From contig NZ_JALUXE010000018.1 in NCBI RefSeq assembly GCF_027019125.1, positions 1 to 43,729 on the forward strand: a stretch of DNA of 43,729 nucleotides. Direction: 5' to 3'. The notes beneath the pieces were generated by a model. That model made no database searches and had not been told where the DNA came from. It was given only the letters and a program-made list of their open reading frames with translations. The translations under genes and the position numbers were made by a program. Below are positions 26,111 through 33,674 of the stretch, in pieces (the first letter of the stretch is position 1; every line of letters begins with the position of its first letter). The stretch is from Roseovarius sp. Its GTDB lineage: Bacteria; Pseudomonadota; Alphaproteobacteria; Rhodobacterales; Rhodobacteraceae.

Positions 26111-27098
26111 CCCCGCCGCCCTGACGCAATCCCACCCGCGTCAGGGCCGCATCCAGGGGGGCCTTGTCCGGCAGATTCAGCCGCATCGGCAGGCTTAAGA
26201 CCTTACGCCGAAACGCCTCTGGCAAACGCACGGCATCCTCTTCCGTCGTGACCAGTTGCGCCGCCCGCAGGTAGGCCTCGCGCTCCAGCCGCGCGAGCAG
26301 ACCCGCACCATAGGCCTCCTCTGTCGCCAGAGCCTCGCAGCGCACAGGCTCTGCTCCAAGACCGCGCAGGGTGGCAAAGAAAAGCTCTGGATCTTCTCCC
26401 CCCGCAAAGGCCAAGAGCCGCGCCCCCGCCCACTCCATGCCGGTGGGCAGCGGTTGCAGATCGCCCGGCATCCTTGGCATGTCGAGCCGCGCACGCCAAA
26501 GCTCTGCAAATCGCTCTTGGGCGGAACGCGGCCCGATCGGGATCAGCAGATCAACCCGCGCCAACGCCATCACCAGTGGTTCCGCAAGCGGCCCCGCCGG
26601 GCGACAGCGTCCGTTGCCAAACCCGCGCACCGCATCGACCACGCCAATGGATACATCCTTGACCAGCGCCGGATCGCGCAACCCGCCCATCATCACGAGA
26701 CAATCGGCCCCGCCTTCCGCCAAGGCCGCGCGCGCGCCCGATGCCCAGTCGGGCGCAACCCATGTCGGCGCGAAATCCGCAGCAAGCAGCGCAGCCGCCC
26801 CAACCTCTGCCGCCCCATGGCGGCGCGGCTCTATCCGGAGCGGTCCGCTTCCTCCACGCGCAAGAATGACCGGCTGAAGGTCCAGCCCCTGCACATGCCC
26901 CACAATCGCCAGTACCGCAGGCAGAGGGCCGACACCCCCCGCCGCCAATGCATCGACCGAGATCACCGGCACCGGCGCGCGCCAGCCCTCGCCCCCCACA
27001 CGCCCGCCGCGCGCCCGCCAGTGCGCCCAAGGCGTCAACAACCGCGCGCGCAGGCCGGGCCGGTCCGGTGGCGTGAACCAATGCGCGGGCAAGCTCAT
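26103..27098 (-). CDS. LpxK homologue lacking the P-loop (probable pseudo-kinase)
   Basis: The 331-residue frame is intact and clearly related to tetraacyldisaccharide 4'-kinase, the enzyme that phosphorylates lipid A precursor: IGVVDAVRGFGNGRCRPAGPLAEPL (residues 151-175), VDLLIPIG and a C-terminal LVTTEEDAVRLP match the family. The catalytic parts do not. The Walker A loop, normally GGxGKTP, reads AGGVGPLP (53-60), losing Lys and Thr. The SRGYGG motif is ARGGSG and the catalytic DDGFQ is MGGLR (137-141). Kinase activity as in LpxK is therefore unlikely. It is last in a four-gene operon, overlapping the WaaA-like gene by 4 bases. A sequence error is unlikely, because the changes are in-frame substitutions. 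Confidence 0.85.
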   Translation of the reverse strand: MSLPAHWFTPPDRPGLRARLLTPWAHWRARGGRVGGEGWRAPVPVISVDALAAGGVGPLPAVLAIVGHVQGLDLQPVILARGGSGPLRIEPRRHGAAEVGAAALLAADFAPTWVAPDWASGARAALAEGGADCLVMMGGLRDPALVKDVSIGVVDAVRGFGNGRCRPAGPLAEPLVMALARVDLLIPIGPRSAQERFAELWRARLDMPRMPGDLQPLPTGMEWAGARLLAFAGGEDPELFFATLRGLGAEPVRCEALATEEAYGAGLLARLEREAYLRAAQLVTTEEDAVRLPEAFRRKVLSLPMRLNLPDKAPLDAALTRVGLRQGGGVS

Positions 27099-28315
27099 CG
27101 CGCGGCGTCCAGCCGGTCCAGCCGATCCAGCAGCATATCCTGAATCCGGTCCGTCACCGCCGCCCCGCGCGAGGCCACATCCCAGGCCGCATGGGCCATC
27201 ACCGCCGCCTGATCCGGCGCAATCAATCGCTGCACCGCCGCCGTGAGCGTCGCGCTGTCGCGCACGATCCGCGCTGCCCCCGCCTCGGCATAGCGCGAAT
27301 ACCGGTTGAGGTAGCGGCCCACATTCGGGCCATAGAGGATCGCCGATCCATGCGCGGCAGGCTCGTTGGGATCGCGCCCATGCTGGCCCGAGACCAGCGA
27401 CGAACCCATGAATGTCACCGGGGCCAGGCGATACCACAGGCCCATCTCGCCCCGCGTATCCGCCAGAATCACCTGCGTTGTCTCGCTTGGCATTTCGCCT
27501 TCGGACCAGACCGCGACCCGCCAGCCCTGCGTGTCCAACATGGCGCGCATCTCGGCGCAATCCTCCAGATCGTCCGGCACAACGATCAGAACGCTACGAT
27601 GCGCCAGACGGCTCACCTCTCGGTGCGTCTCCAGCACCGTGGCCAGCTCGTCGCGGTGGATACGCGACGCAAGCCAGATCGGACGGCTGCGCAAGAGGCC
27701 TGCCATCTCTTCGCGCTCGGCGGCCCTGAATGGCAGCGTCATCGCCCCTTCCTGAAACGCGCCCGTAACGGTCACGATCCGCTCGGGTGCCCCAAACCTG
27801 CGGACCAGCCGGGCCGCCGCTTCGGTTCGGGTCAGGATTTCCGTAAACAGCCCCAAGACTGCACGCGGCATATCGGGAAACCAGCGCCAGCTTGCCCGAT
27901 CCAGGTTCTCCTCATCGGCATCGACGAGATAGAGCGGAATGTTCATCCGCGCCGCACAAATCAACAACGCAGGGCGCAGATCGCCACCGGTCCATAGGCA
28001 GATATCAGGCCGCCAATGGCCCAGAAATGCCTCTGCTGCGGGCAGGTTATCCTCGGGAATCGTCTGCCAGATGACGGATGGCGCCGTGTCGGTGCGCGCG
28101 GGTGTCGTGGCCGCCGTGGTCAGCAAGAGATGCAGACCCCGCCGCTGCGCCGCCAAACGCTCGGCCAGATGCACCAGCGTATCGGCCCGCGCCGCATCGA
28201 CCGCATGCGCCCAGATGAGCGGCCCCGGCGGGCGCGCCCGATCCGGCGCAGGCCCTGCACGTCCGGCGCGGCGCGCATAGGCCAGATAGGCCGAGAGGCT
28301 GAGCGACCGGCTCAT
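27095..28315 (-). CDS. WaaA (Kdo transferase) homologue with altered active site
   Basis: A 406-residue GT-B protein whose C-terminal half is plainly that of Kdo transferase: DTRGEMGLWYRLAPVTFMGSSLV (287-308), then DPNEPAAHGSAILYGPN. The N-terminal Glycos_transf_N domain is present, but the catalytic HAxSVGE motif reads HAVDAAR (37-43), so the base glutamate is lost. Other conserved blocks also differ: ESELWPN is GGDLRPA (110-116) and PRHPER is PDDLED (247-252). The usual membrane anchor is short or absent. It may bind or transfer another sugar acid, or be non-catalytic. ATGA overlaps link it to the genes on both sides. The housekeeping Kdo transferase presumably lies elsewhere. Confidence 0.82.
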   Translation of the reverse strand: MSRSLSLSAYLAYARRAGRAGPAPDRARPPGPLIWAHAVDAARADTLVHLAERLAAQRRGLHLLLTTAATTPARTDTAPSVIWQTIPEDNLPAAEAFLGHWRPDICLWTGGDLRPALLICAARMNIPLYLVDADEENLDRASWRWFPDMPRAVLGLFTEILTRTEAAARLVRRFGAPERIVTVTGAFQEGAMTLPFRAAEREEMAGLLRSRPIWLASRIHRDELATVLETHREVSRLAHRSVLIVVPDDLEDCAEMRAMLDTQGWRVAVWSEGEMPSETTQVILADTRGEMGLWYRLAPVTFMGSSLVSGQHGRDPNEPAAHGSAILYGPNVGRYLNRYSRYAEAGAARIVRDSATLTAAVQRLIAPDQAAVMAHAAWDVASRGAAVTDRIQDMLLDRLDRLDAAR

Positions 28316-29031
28316 GCCAGTCTCTCCGCCAGTGCCGCAAGGGCAGGCGCGGTCAGGCTCTCGGGCGCAGTCACCTCAACCGGCACACCATGCCCGCGCA
28401 AGGCCGCCGCATAGCTCTCGGCCTCATCGCCCGACCCGATCAGCATCACACTCTGCCCCAGCCAGTAGGGGCGCGCGGCGGCCAGTTCCGCCGCCAGAAG
28501 ATGCCCGGTGATGGCGGCACGATCCCCGCGCACCTCGGCCCCGCGCAGATACGCCGCCAGACGCTCCGGGCGGCTCAGCGTATCGGCCAAGGCCACATCA
28601 CATGGCTCTGCCGTACCCCCCAGGAGCCGCACCAACCGTGGCGTCATGAAGCTTTGGCAACTCACGGCCTCACCGGCGCTCAGATGCACCCAATGGCTCA
28701 GGTCGCGCCCGACCACCCAGGCCACCCCGTCCCACTGCGCCCGCCCCCGCAAGAGACCGATCAGCAACAGCCGCACCCAGGCGTCGATCACATCCGGCGG
28801 TGCGTCCTGCACAAGCGGTGCCAGCCCCCGTGCAGCCTGCGGCGTGATCTGTGCGGGCAGGTGATCGCCCTGCCCTTCCCCGATCCGGAAAATCCTGTGC
28901 GGCAGCGGTGTGACGCTCGCCCGCGCGTCCGCCTCATCCCGGCCCTCTGCCTGCCGGACGATCCGCGCACCTTGCATCACAAAGGCGCGCGCCCTCTCTC
29001 CGTCATGGCCAATAACGGCCCAGTCGATCAT
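28312..29031 (-). CDS. DgoK-like (2-keto-3-deoxygalactonokinase family) protein, degenerate
   Basis: The 239-residue protein resembles DgoK along its second half: VVGRDLSHWVHLSAGEAVSCQSFMTPRLVRLL corresponds to the PGTHxKW block, and ITGHLLAAELAAARPYWLGQSVMLIGSG to the FLSGLLIGAE block. It is shorter than DgoK (about 300) and lacks two motifs: the N-terminal DWGTTNxR phosphate loop reads DWAVIGHDGER, and MRGEE is missing. ATP-dependent sugar kinase activity is doubtful. It overlaps DUF442 upstream and the WaaA homologue downstream by 4 bases each. The family assignment is good but not certain; another ASKHA-fold protein is the alternative. Confidence 0.62.
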   Translation of the reverse strand: MIDWAVIGHDGERARAFVMQGARIVRQAEGRDEADARASVTPLPHRIFRIGEGQGDHLPAQITPQAARGLAPLVQDAPPDVIDAWVRLLLIGLLRGRAQWDGVAWVVGRDLSHWVHLSAGEAVSCQSFMTPRLVRLLGGTAEPCDVALADTLSRPERLAAYLRGAEVRGDRAAITGHLLAAELAAARPYWLGQSVMLIGSGDEAESYAAALRGHGVPVEVTAPESLTAPALAALAERLA

Positions 29032-29447
29032 TGCCGGCGTTCAAGCTGCGCCACGAGACCGGACATGTCATAGCCCGCCTCGGCGGTGGCGCGCAGGATT
29101 TCATCCCCGCCCAGATCGCCAAACCGCGTCATGCTCCACAGCATCGTACAGCGCGTGCCGGTGCGGCAATAGGCAAGGATGGGCTTGGGCATCTCGTCGA
29201 GCGCCGCGCGAAAGTCGTCCAGCGCCGCCTGTGTCATTTGCCCCGACACGATGGGCACCCACCGCACCGCAAGGCCCGCCGCCTCTGCTGCCGCTGCAAC
29301 GGCATCATAGGCCGGTTGCCCGTAATCCTCGCCGTCCGGGCGATTGCACAGGATCGAGCGGTATCCGGCACCGGCAATGGCGGCCACATCCTCTACCTCG
29401 ATCTGCGGGGAAACGGTGAAGTCTTGGGTAATCGGGCGCAGGTCCAT
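29028..29447 (-). CDS. DUF442/TIGR01244 rhodanese-phosphatase-like protein
   Basis: A cytosolic 139-residue protein of the DUF442 family, related to the N-terminal domain of Blh and to dual-specificity phosphatases and rhodaneses. The start MDLRPITQDFTVSPQI at 29447 is typical and has GGAG seven bases upstream. The active-site loop AYCRTGTRCTMLW holds the cysteine and arginine (CRTGTR), and SILCNRPDGED is the other family block. Relatives act in sulfide handling or as phosphatases; which applies here is not visible. It is the first gene of the operon with the DgoK-, WaaA- and LpxK-like genes and is divergent from the stress protein gene. Confidence 0.85.
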   Translation of the reverse strand: MDLRPITQDFTVSPQIEVEDVAAIAGAGYRSILCNRPDGEDYGQPAYDAVAAAAEAAGLAVRWVPIVSGQMTQAALDDFRAALDEMPKPILAYCRTGTRCTMLWSMTRFGDLGGDEILRATAEAGYDMSGLVAQLERRQ

Positions 29448-29599
29448 GAGGCTCTCCAGCAGGGTTTGGCCCATCTATGCGCAAATCCCCGCCCGGATTC
29501 AATGGCACAGACGCGACAGTGACAGAGCGGCGCGCGGCGATACGTCACGCGCGCGCCTCGGCGCCAAATACGAAGAATCTTGCAGCACATCCCGATTTT

Positions 29600-29681
29600 T
29601 GCCGAAATTTACGGCATTCGGCCTGCAAATCCGGGAAATCCGGGAAAACCGCAGACGTAACCTCTGGTAGAGTAGACTACC
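29600..29681. promoter_or_regulatory. Repeat-rich divergent control region (DUF442 operon / universal stress gene)
   Basis: The 284-base gap between divergent starts contains several ordered elements. GCCGAA (29601-29606) and TTCGGC (29617-29622) form a 6-bp inverted repeat, nested with TGCCG (29600-29604) and CGGCA (29612-29616). A 9-bp tandem repeat AATCCGGGA follows at 29628-29636 and 29637-29645. GGTAG (29666-29670) pairs with CTACC (29677-29681). These look like operator sites, probably for the stress gene. I could not pick a convincing -35/-10 pair, and the regulator is unknown. Confidence 0.4.
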
Positions 29682-29731
29682 GGGTGCCGTCGGGATGCCC
29701 GGACCACAACAACAGCGAGGGAGATCCTGTC

Positions 29732-30166
29732 ATGTCTGGAAAATTCGTCGTCGGCTACGACGGCAGCGTGTCATCGCGGCGCGCCCTGGAGTTCGCGGTC
29801 GATCGCGCACGCGCTCAAGGCGGCACCATCGTGCTCGCGCATGTGCTGGAATGGTCGCCCTATTCCTTTCTGACGGCCAGCGAGTTGGAAGAACGCCACA
29901 AGCGCCGCCGCGAAGAGATGGAGCGCGCGGAAAAGGCGATCACCTCGACCGTGGTCACCGAGTTGCAGGACAGCGGCATGCCGGTGGAAACCGTGATCCG
30001 CTATGGCAATACCGCCGATCTGCTCTGCCGCATCGCCAAAGAGGTGAACGCCGTCCAGATCGTCATCGGCCGTGACGGGCAATCGGCAATCGGCGCGCGG
30101 GTGTTCGGTTCGGTCGCGGGTGCGCTCGTGCAGACGGCCCCGGTGCCCTGCACCATTGTTCCATAA
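29732..30166 (+). CDS. Universal stress protein (UspA family)
   Basis: A 144-residue cytosolic Usp domain protein. It begins MSGKFVVGYDGSVSSRRALEFAVDRARAQG, and the C-terminal ATP-binding pattern is intact: G-x2-G-x9-G-S in IGRDGQSAIGARVFGSVAGAL, followed by VPCTIVP. This places it in the ATP-binding class of universal stress proteins. A charged helix ELEERHKRRREEMERAEKA forms the dimer or insertion segment. GAGGGAG precedes the ATG at 29732; the longer open frame upstream is not credible. The next gene, an alanine symporter, starts 27 bases after the stop, so the two may be co-transcribed. It is preceded by a repeat-rich control region. Confidence 0.93.
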   Translation: MSGKFVVGYDGSVSSRRALEFAVDRARAQGGTIVLAHVLEWSPYSFLTASELEERHKRRREEMERAEKAITSTVVTELQDSGMPVETVIRYGNTADLLCRIAKEVNAVQIVIGRDGQSAIGARVFGSVAGALVQTAPVPCTIVP

Positions 30167-30193
30167 CAGCAAGAAACAACAGGGATGATACAT

Positions 30194-31729
30194 ATGAAAC
30201 GACTCGCATTTCCTGCGGCGGCGGCAGGGGCGGCCTTGCTCGCCATGCCCGCCCATGCACAATCCATCGACGAAAAGGTGAACCAGATTTTCTCAAGCTC
30301 GACCGGCTGGTTCGTCAATCTGATCTTTTCCAACTTTCCGGGCACGTCCTTTCCGTGGATCGTGGCGTGGCTCGTGATCGGTGCCACCGTGTTCACGCTC
30401 TATTTCGGCTTTGTCCAGTTCCGCGCCGTGGGCCATGCCATTGCCCTCGTCAAAGGCGACTATTCCGACCCGAACGATGCCGGTGAGGTCAGCCATTTTC
30501 AGGCGCTCGCCACTGCCCTTTCGGGCACCGTGGGCCTCGGCAATATCGCGGGTGTCGCCGTCGCGGTCAGCATCGGTGGCCCCGGCGCGACCTTCTGGAT
30601 GATCCTTGCGGGCCTCATGGGCATGGCATCGAAATTCACCGAATGCACCTTGGGCGTGAAATACCGCAACGAATACCCCGACGGGCGCGTTTCGGGCGGC
30701 CCGATGTATTACCTGACCAAGGGCTTTGCCGAACGCGGTGTGCCGGGCGGCAAGATCCTCGCCGTGCTCTTCTCGATCTTCTGTATCCTCGGCGCGCTTG
30801 GCGGCGGCAACATGTTTCAGGCCAATCAGGCACATCAGCAGATTGCCGGCATCGTCGGCGAATTCCCGGGCTGGATCACCGGGGTGATTTTTGCCGGTGT
30901 GGTCTTTGCGGTGATCGTGGGCGGTCTCAAATCCATCGCCCGCGTGACCGAGAAAGTCGTGCCCTTCATGGGCATCCTCTATGTCGGCACGGCCCTCATC
31001 ATCATCCTCATGAACGCCGATCAGATTGGCTGGGCCTTTGGCCAGATCTTCGAGGGGGCCTTTACCGGGCTTGGCGTCGCGGGCGGCATGGTCGGCGCGC
31101 TTATCCAAGGCTTCAAACGCGCGGCCTTTTCCAACGAGGCAGGCGTCGGGTCTGCCGCTATCGCCCATTCGGCGGTGCGCACCAAGGAACCGATCACCGA
31201 AGGCTTCGTTTCGCTGCTCGAACCCTTCATCGACACCGTTGTGATCTGCACCATGACCGCATTGGTGATCATCATCACCGGACAGCTTGTGGCAGGGCCC
31301 GATGGCAATTACCTCCTCAACGAGGCGGGCACCGCGATCCAGACTGTCGGCGGCACCTCGGGCGTGGGCCTCACCTCGGCGGCCTTTGGCAGCGCGATTA
31401 GCTGGTTCCCCTATGTGCTGGCCGTCGCGGTGATCCTCTTCGCCTTCTCCACCATGATCAGCTGGTCCTATTACGGCCTCAAGGCCTGGACCTACCTCTT
31501 CGGCGAAGGCGAGACCAAGGAACTGGTGTTCAAGGTGATCTTCTGCATCTTCGTGGTGATCGGCGCGGCCGCCAACCTTGGCCCGGTGATCGACTTCTCG
31601 GATGCGGCGATCTTCGCCATGGCGGTGGTCAACATCATCGGTCTCTACATCCTGATGCCCATCGTCAAACGAGAGTTGAACGGCTATCTCAGCCGCCTGA
31701 AGTCCGGCGAAATCAAGAAGTTCGAGTAA
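30194..31729 (+). CDS. AGCS family alanine/glycine:Na+ symporter
   Basis: A 511-residue inner-membrane transporter of the alanine or glycine:cation symporter family. After an N-terminal segment that may be a cleavable signal ([23 protein letters not shown]), about eleven membrane helices follow. The family motifs [62 protein letters not shown] and [14 protein letters not shown] are all present. The ATG at 30194 is chosen because AGGGA lies about eight bases upstream; an ATG at 30185 abuts it. A strong terminator follows 25 bases after the stop. It probably imports alanine or glycine with Na+. Confidence 0.93.
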   Translation: MKRLAFPAAAAGAALLAMPAHAQSIDEKVNQIFSSSTGWFVNLIFSNFPGTSFPWIVAWLVIGATVFTLYFGFVQFRAVGHAIALVKGDYSDPNDAGEVSHFQALATALSGTVGLGNIAGVAVAVSIGGPGATFWMILAGLMGMASKFTECTLGVKYRNEYPDGRVSGGPMYYLTKGFAERGVPGGKILAVLFSIFCILGALGGGNMFQANQAHQQIAGIVGEFPGWITGVIFAGVVFAVIVGGLKSIARVTEKVVPFMGILYVGTALIIILMNADQIGWAFGQIFEGAFTGLGVAGGMVGALIQGFKRAAFSNEAGVGSAAIAHSAVRTKEPITEGFVSLLEPFIDTVVICTMTALVIIITGQLVAGPDGNYLLNEAGTAIQTVGGTSGVGLTSAAFGSAISWFPYVLAVAVILFAFSTMISWSYYGLKAWTYLFGEGETKELVFKVIFCIFVVIGAAANLGPVIDFSDAAIFAMAVVNIIGLYILMPIVKRELNGYLSRLKSGEIKKFE

Positions 31730-31754
31730 CTTTTCGCCCAATCGGAAATTCACG

Positions 31755-31784
31755 GGGGCCAGCGGACATCCGCTGGCCCCTTTG
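31755..31784 (+). terminator. Intrinsic terminator after the AGCS symporter
   Basis: A perfect 12-bp stem pairs GGGGCCAGCGGA (31755-31766) with TCCGCTGGCCCC (31769-31780) and is followed by TTTGGTTT. It lies 25 bases after the symporter stop on the same strand, a convincing Rho-independent terminator for the usp-symporter transcript. Confidence 0.9.
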
Positions 31785-31864
31785 GTTTCTGAGAAATCAT
31801 ACATAGCTCGTAGGGATCACGGCATGACGATGTGCCATCAAATTTTCCATACGGAGGAATAATT

Positions 31865-32149
31865 ATGGATAAAGAAACTTATCAGGCAAAGCTTCAGGCC
31901 CAACTCGACCAATGGAAAGCCGAGATCGACAAGCTTCAGGCGAAATCGCGCGAGGCCTCTGCCGATATGCAGATCAAGTACGAGGAGCAGATCAAGAACC
32001 TGCGCGAAAGACGCGACGAGCTGGAGGCAGAGCACGAAAAGATCAGATCCGCCAGCGCTGAAGCGTGGCGAGATTTCAAGACCGGCGCGGACGCGGCTTG
32101 GGACAACATGTCCAAGGCGATGAAATCGGCATGGAGCCGGTTCAGCTAA
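31865..32149 (+). CDS. Small coiled-coil stress protein (sll1863-like)
   Basis: A 94-residue soluble protein made almost wholly of charged heptad-like helix: AKLQAQLDQWKAEIDKLQAK and EEQIKNLRERRDELEAEHEK. It ends in AWDNMSKAMKSAWSRFS, the tail typical of the sll1863-type stress response family. No enzyme motif is present. A near-perfect Shine-Dalgarno, ACGGAGGAAT, precedes the ATG at 31865, which suggests high expression. It stands alone between the symporter terminator and a convergent aminotransferase. The assignment to a stress role is from family resemblance only. Confidence 0.78.
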   Translation: MDKETYQAKLQAQLDQWKAEIDKLQAKSREASADMQIKYEEQIKNLRERRDELEAEHEKIRSASAEAWRDFKTGADAAWDNMSKAMKSAWSRFS

Positions 32150-32157
32150 GCCATGAT

Positions 32158-32192
32158 CGTAAAAGAACCAAGCGCCGCTTAGGGCGCTTGGT
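32158..32192 (-). terminator. Intrinsic terminator for the aminotransferase gene
   Basis: ACCAAGCGCC (32167-32176) pairs with GGCGCTTGGT (32183-32192), a 10-bp perfect stem with a 6-base loop. Read on the minus strand it is followed by TTCTTTTACG, a U-rich tract. It lies about 20 bases beyond the aminotransferase stop and may also slow transcription from the convergent coiled-coil gene. Confidence 0.78.
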
Positions 32193-32215
32193 GTGGCTCA
32201 GCTTGGTGTGGCTCA
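32186..32215. repeat. Tandem 15-bp direct repeat at the aminotransferase stop
   Basis: GCTTGGTGTGGCTCA occurs twice without a gap (32186-32200 and 32201-32215). The second copy carries the TGA stop of the aminotransferase (minus strand) and the first carries part of the terminator stem. It looks like a recent slippage duplication that added a spare stop-like trinucleotide and moved the terminator 15 bases away. Confidence 0.85.
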
Positions 32216-33562
32216 GGCCGCCGCGAACCCGGCATCGAGCGACGACAGGATCACGTCGACCTCAGCCTCGGAAATCACCAAGGGCGGCGACATCAGGATG
32301 TTATGCGCCCCCAGTCGCACCATCGCGCCCGCCTCATACGTCGCCTGATGCACCCGCTTCATGGTCGCGGCATCCATGGGCGTCTTCTTCGCACGGTCGC
32401 TGACAAGCTCGATCCCCATCATCAGACCGTGACCGCCGCGCACATCGCCGATGATGTCATATTTTTCGGCCAGCTTCTTGACCCCTTCATAGAGCTGCGT
32501 GCCGCGCACGGCGGCATTGCTCTTGGTATCCAGCCGCAGCGTTTCCGACAGGCACGCCACCACAGCCGCCGCGCCCACGGGATGCGCCGAATAGGTGTAT
32601 CCGGTCCAGATGCTGCCCTCTGGCCCCGCCTTTTCAAAGACATCGGCCACCTTGTCACCCAGAACCACGCCCCCCACCGGGAAATAGCCACTGGTGATGC
32701 CCTTGGCGATGGTCATCATGTCGGGCTTGACGCCCCAGTGCCGCGCGCCGGTCCAGTCGCCGGTGCGCCCGAACCCGGTGATCACCTCATCCGAAATCAT
32801 CAGGATGCCGTAGCGGTCGCACACCTCGCGCATGAGCCGCATGAAGGAGGCATCCGGCACGATCACGCCGCCGGCACCTTGAATGGGCTCCATGATAAAG
32901 GCGGCAATGGTCGAGGCATCCTGAAACTCGATCTCGTCCACCATGGCGGCGGCAATCTTCTGCGCCAACTTGGCGCCATCGGTCTCGTCAAAGGGATTGC
33001 GATAGGTATAGGGGCTGGGCAGGTGATAGCAGCCCGGCAAGAGCGGCTCGTAATTGATGCGGAACCGGTTGTTGCCATTGACCGAGGCCCCCCCCCAATG
33101 CGTGCCGTGATAGCCTTTCTTGAGGCTCAGAAACTTGGTGCGCGTGGGCTCGCCGCGCAGGCGGTGATATTGCCGCGCCATGCGCAGCGCCGTATCAACG
33201 CTGTCCGATCCGCCAGAGGTGAAGAAGACGCGCGTCATCCCATCCTCGGCAAAGAATTCCTGCACCGCATAGGACGCCTCGATCGCCGCCGGGTTGGTCG
33301 AGCCGGCAAAGGCCGAATAATAGGGCAATTGCCAGAGCTGATCGGAAATCGCCTGCTTCACCACGTCATTGGAATAGCCAAGGTTCACGCACCACAGGCC
33401 CCCGACGGCATCCACCGGATCATGCCCGTCAATATCGGTGATCCGCACTCCTGCGGCGCTTTTGATGATCTTGGGCGCGTTGGCCTGCTGCTCGCCGGGA
33501 TGCCCCATCGGGTGCCACAGATGGCGCGCGTTCATCTCACGCAGGAAATTGTCGTCTTTCAT
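32213..33562 (-). CDS. Class III (omega) aminotransferase, PLP-dependent
   Basis: A 449-residue fold-type I aminotransferase. The cofactor-site sequence is TIAKGITSGYFPVGGVVLG, with the PLP lysine, preceded by LMISDEVITGFGRTG, whose Asp contacts the pyridine nitrogen. The N-terminal region has HLWHPMGHPGEQQ and VFFTSGGSDSVDTALRMARQYH. The family includes omega-amino acid:pyruvate and taurine- or polyamine-related aminotransferases; the donor cannot be fixed. The ATG at 33562 (MKDDNF) is preferred, with GGAG six bases upstream; a second ATG five codons earlier has no such site. It is transcribed alone, with a terminator after its stop. Confidence 0.92.
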   Translation of the reverse strand: MKDDNFLREMNARHLWHPMGHPGEQQANAPKIIKSAAGVRITDIDGHDPVDAVGGLWCVNLGYSNDVVKQAISDQLWQLPYYSAFAGSTNPAAIEASYAVQEFFAEDGMTRVFFTSGGSDSVDTALRMARQYHRLRGEPTRTKFLSLKKGYHGTHWGGASVNGNNRFRINYEPLLPGCYHLPSPYTYRNPFDETDGAKLAQKIAAAMVDEIEFQDASTIAAFIMEPIQGAGGVIVPDASFMRLMREVCDRYGILMISDEVITGFGRTGDWTGARHWGVKPDMMTIAKGITSGYFPVGGVVLGDKVADVFEKAGPEGSIWTGYTYSAHPVGAAAVVACLSETLRLDTKSNAAVRGTQLYEGVKKLAEKYDIIGDVRGGHGLMMGIELVSDRAKKTPMDAATMKRVHQATYEAGAMVRLGAHNILMSPPLVISEAEVDVILSSLDAGFAAA

Positions 33563-33635
33563 GGGGGTCTCCGGCATTGGTGGGAATTTGATCAAATTCT
33601 GCCACCGCCGCGAGAGACTGTCCAGAGGGATTAAG

Positions 33636-33659
33636 GGGCCGGAACACCAATCCCGGCCC
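33636..33659 (-). terminator. Possible terminator after the DsbA-like gene
   Basis: GGGCCGG (33636-33642) pairs with CCGGCCC (33653-33659), a 7-bp stem with a 10-base loop, 16 bases beyond the thioredoxin-like stop on the minus strand. There is no clear T-run after it, so it is only a candidate. Confidence 0.35.
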
Positions 33660-33674
33660 GTCCCGCGTGGCGGA

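Noticed and set aside
26103..28315. Housekeeping lpxK and waaA
   Set aside because: The scaffolds match, but the P-loop lysine, DDGFQ and HAxSVGE motifs are missing, so the normal gene names would mislead.
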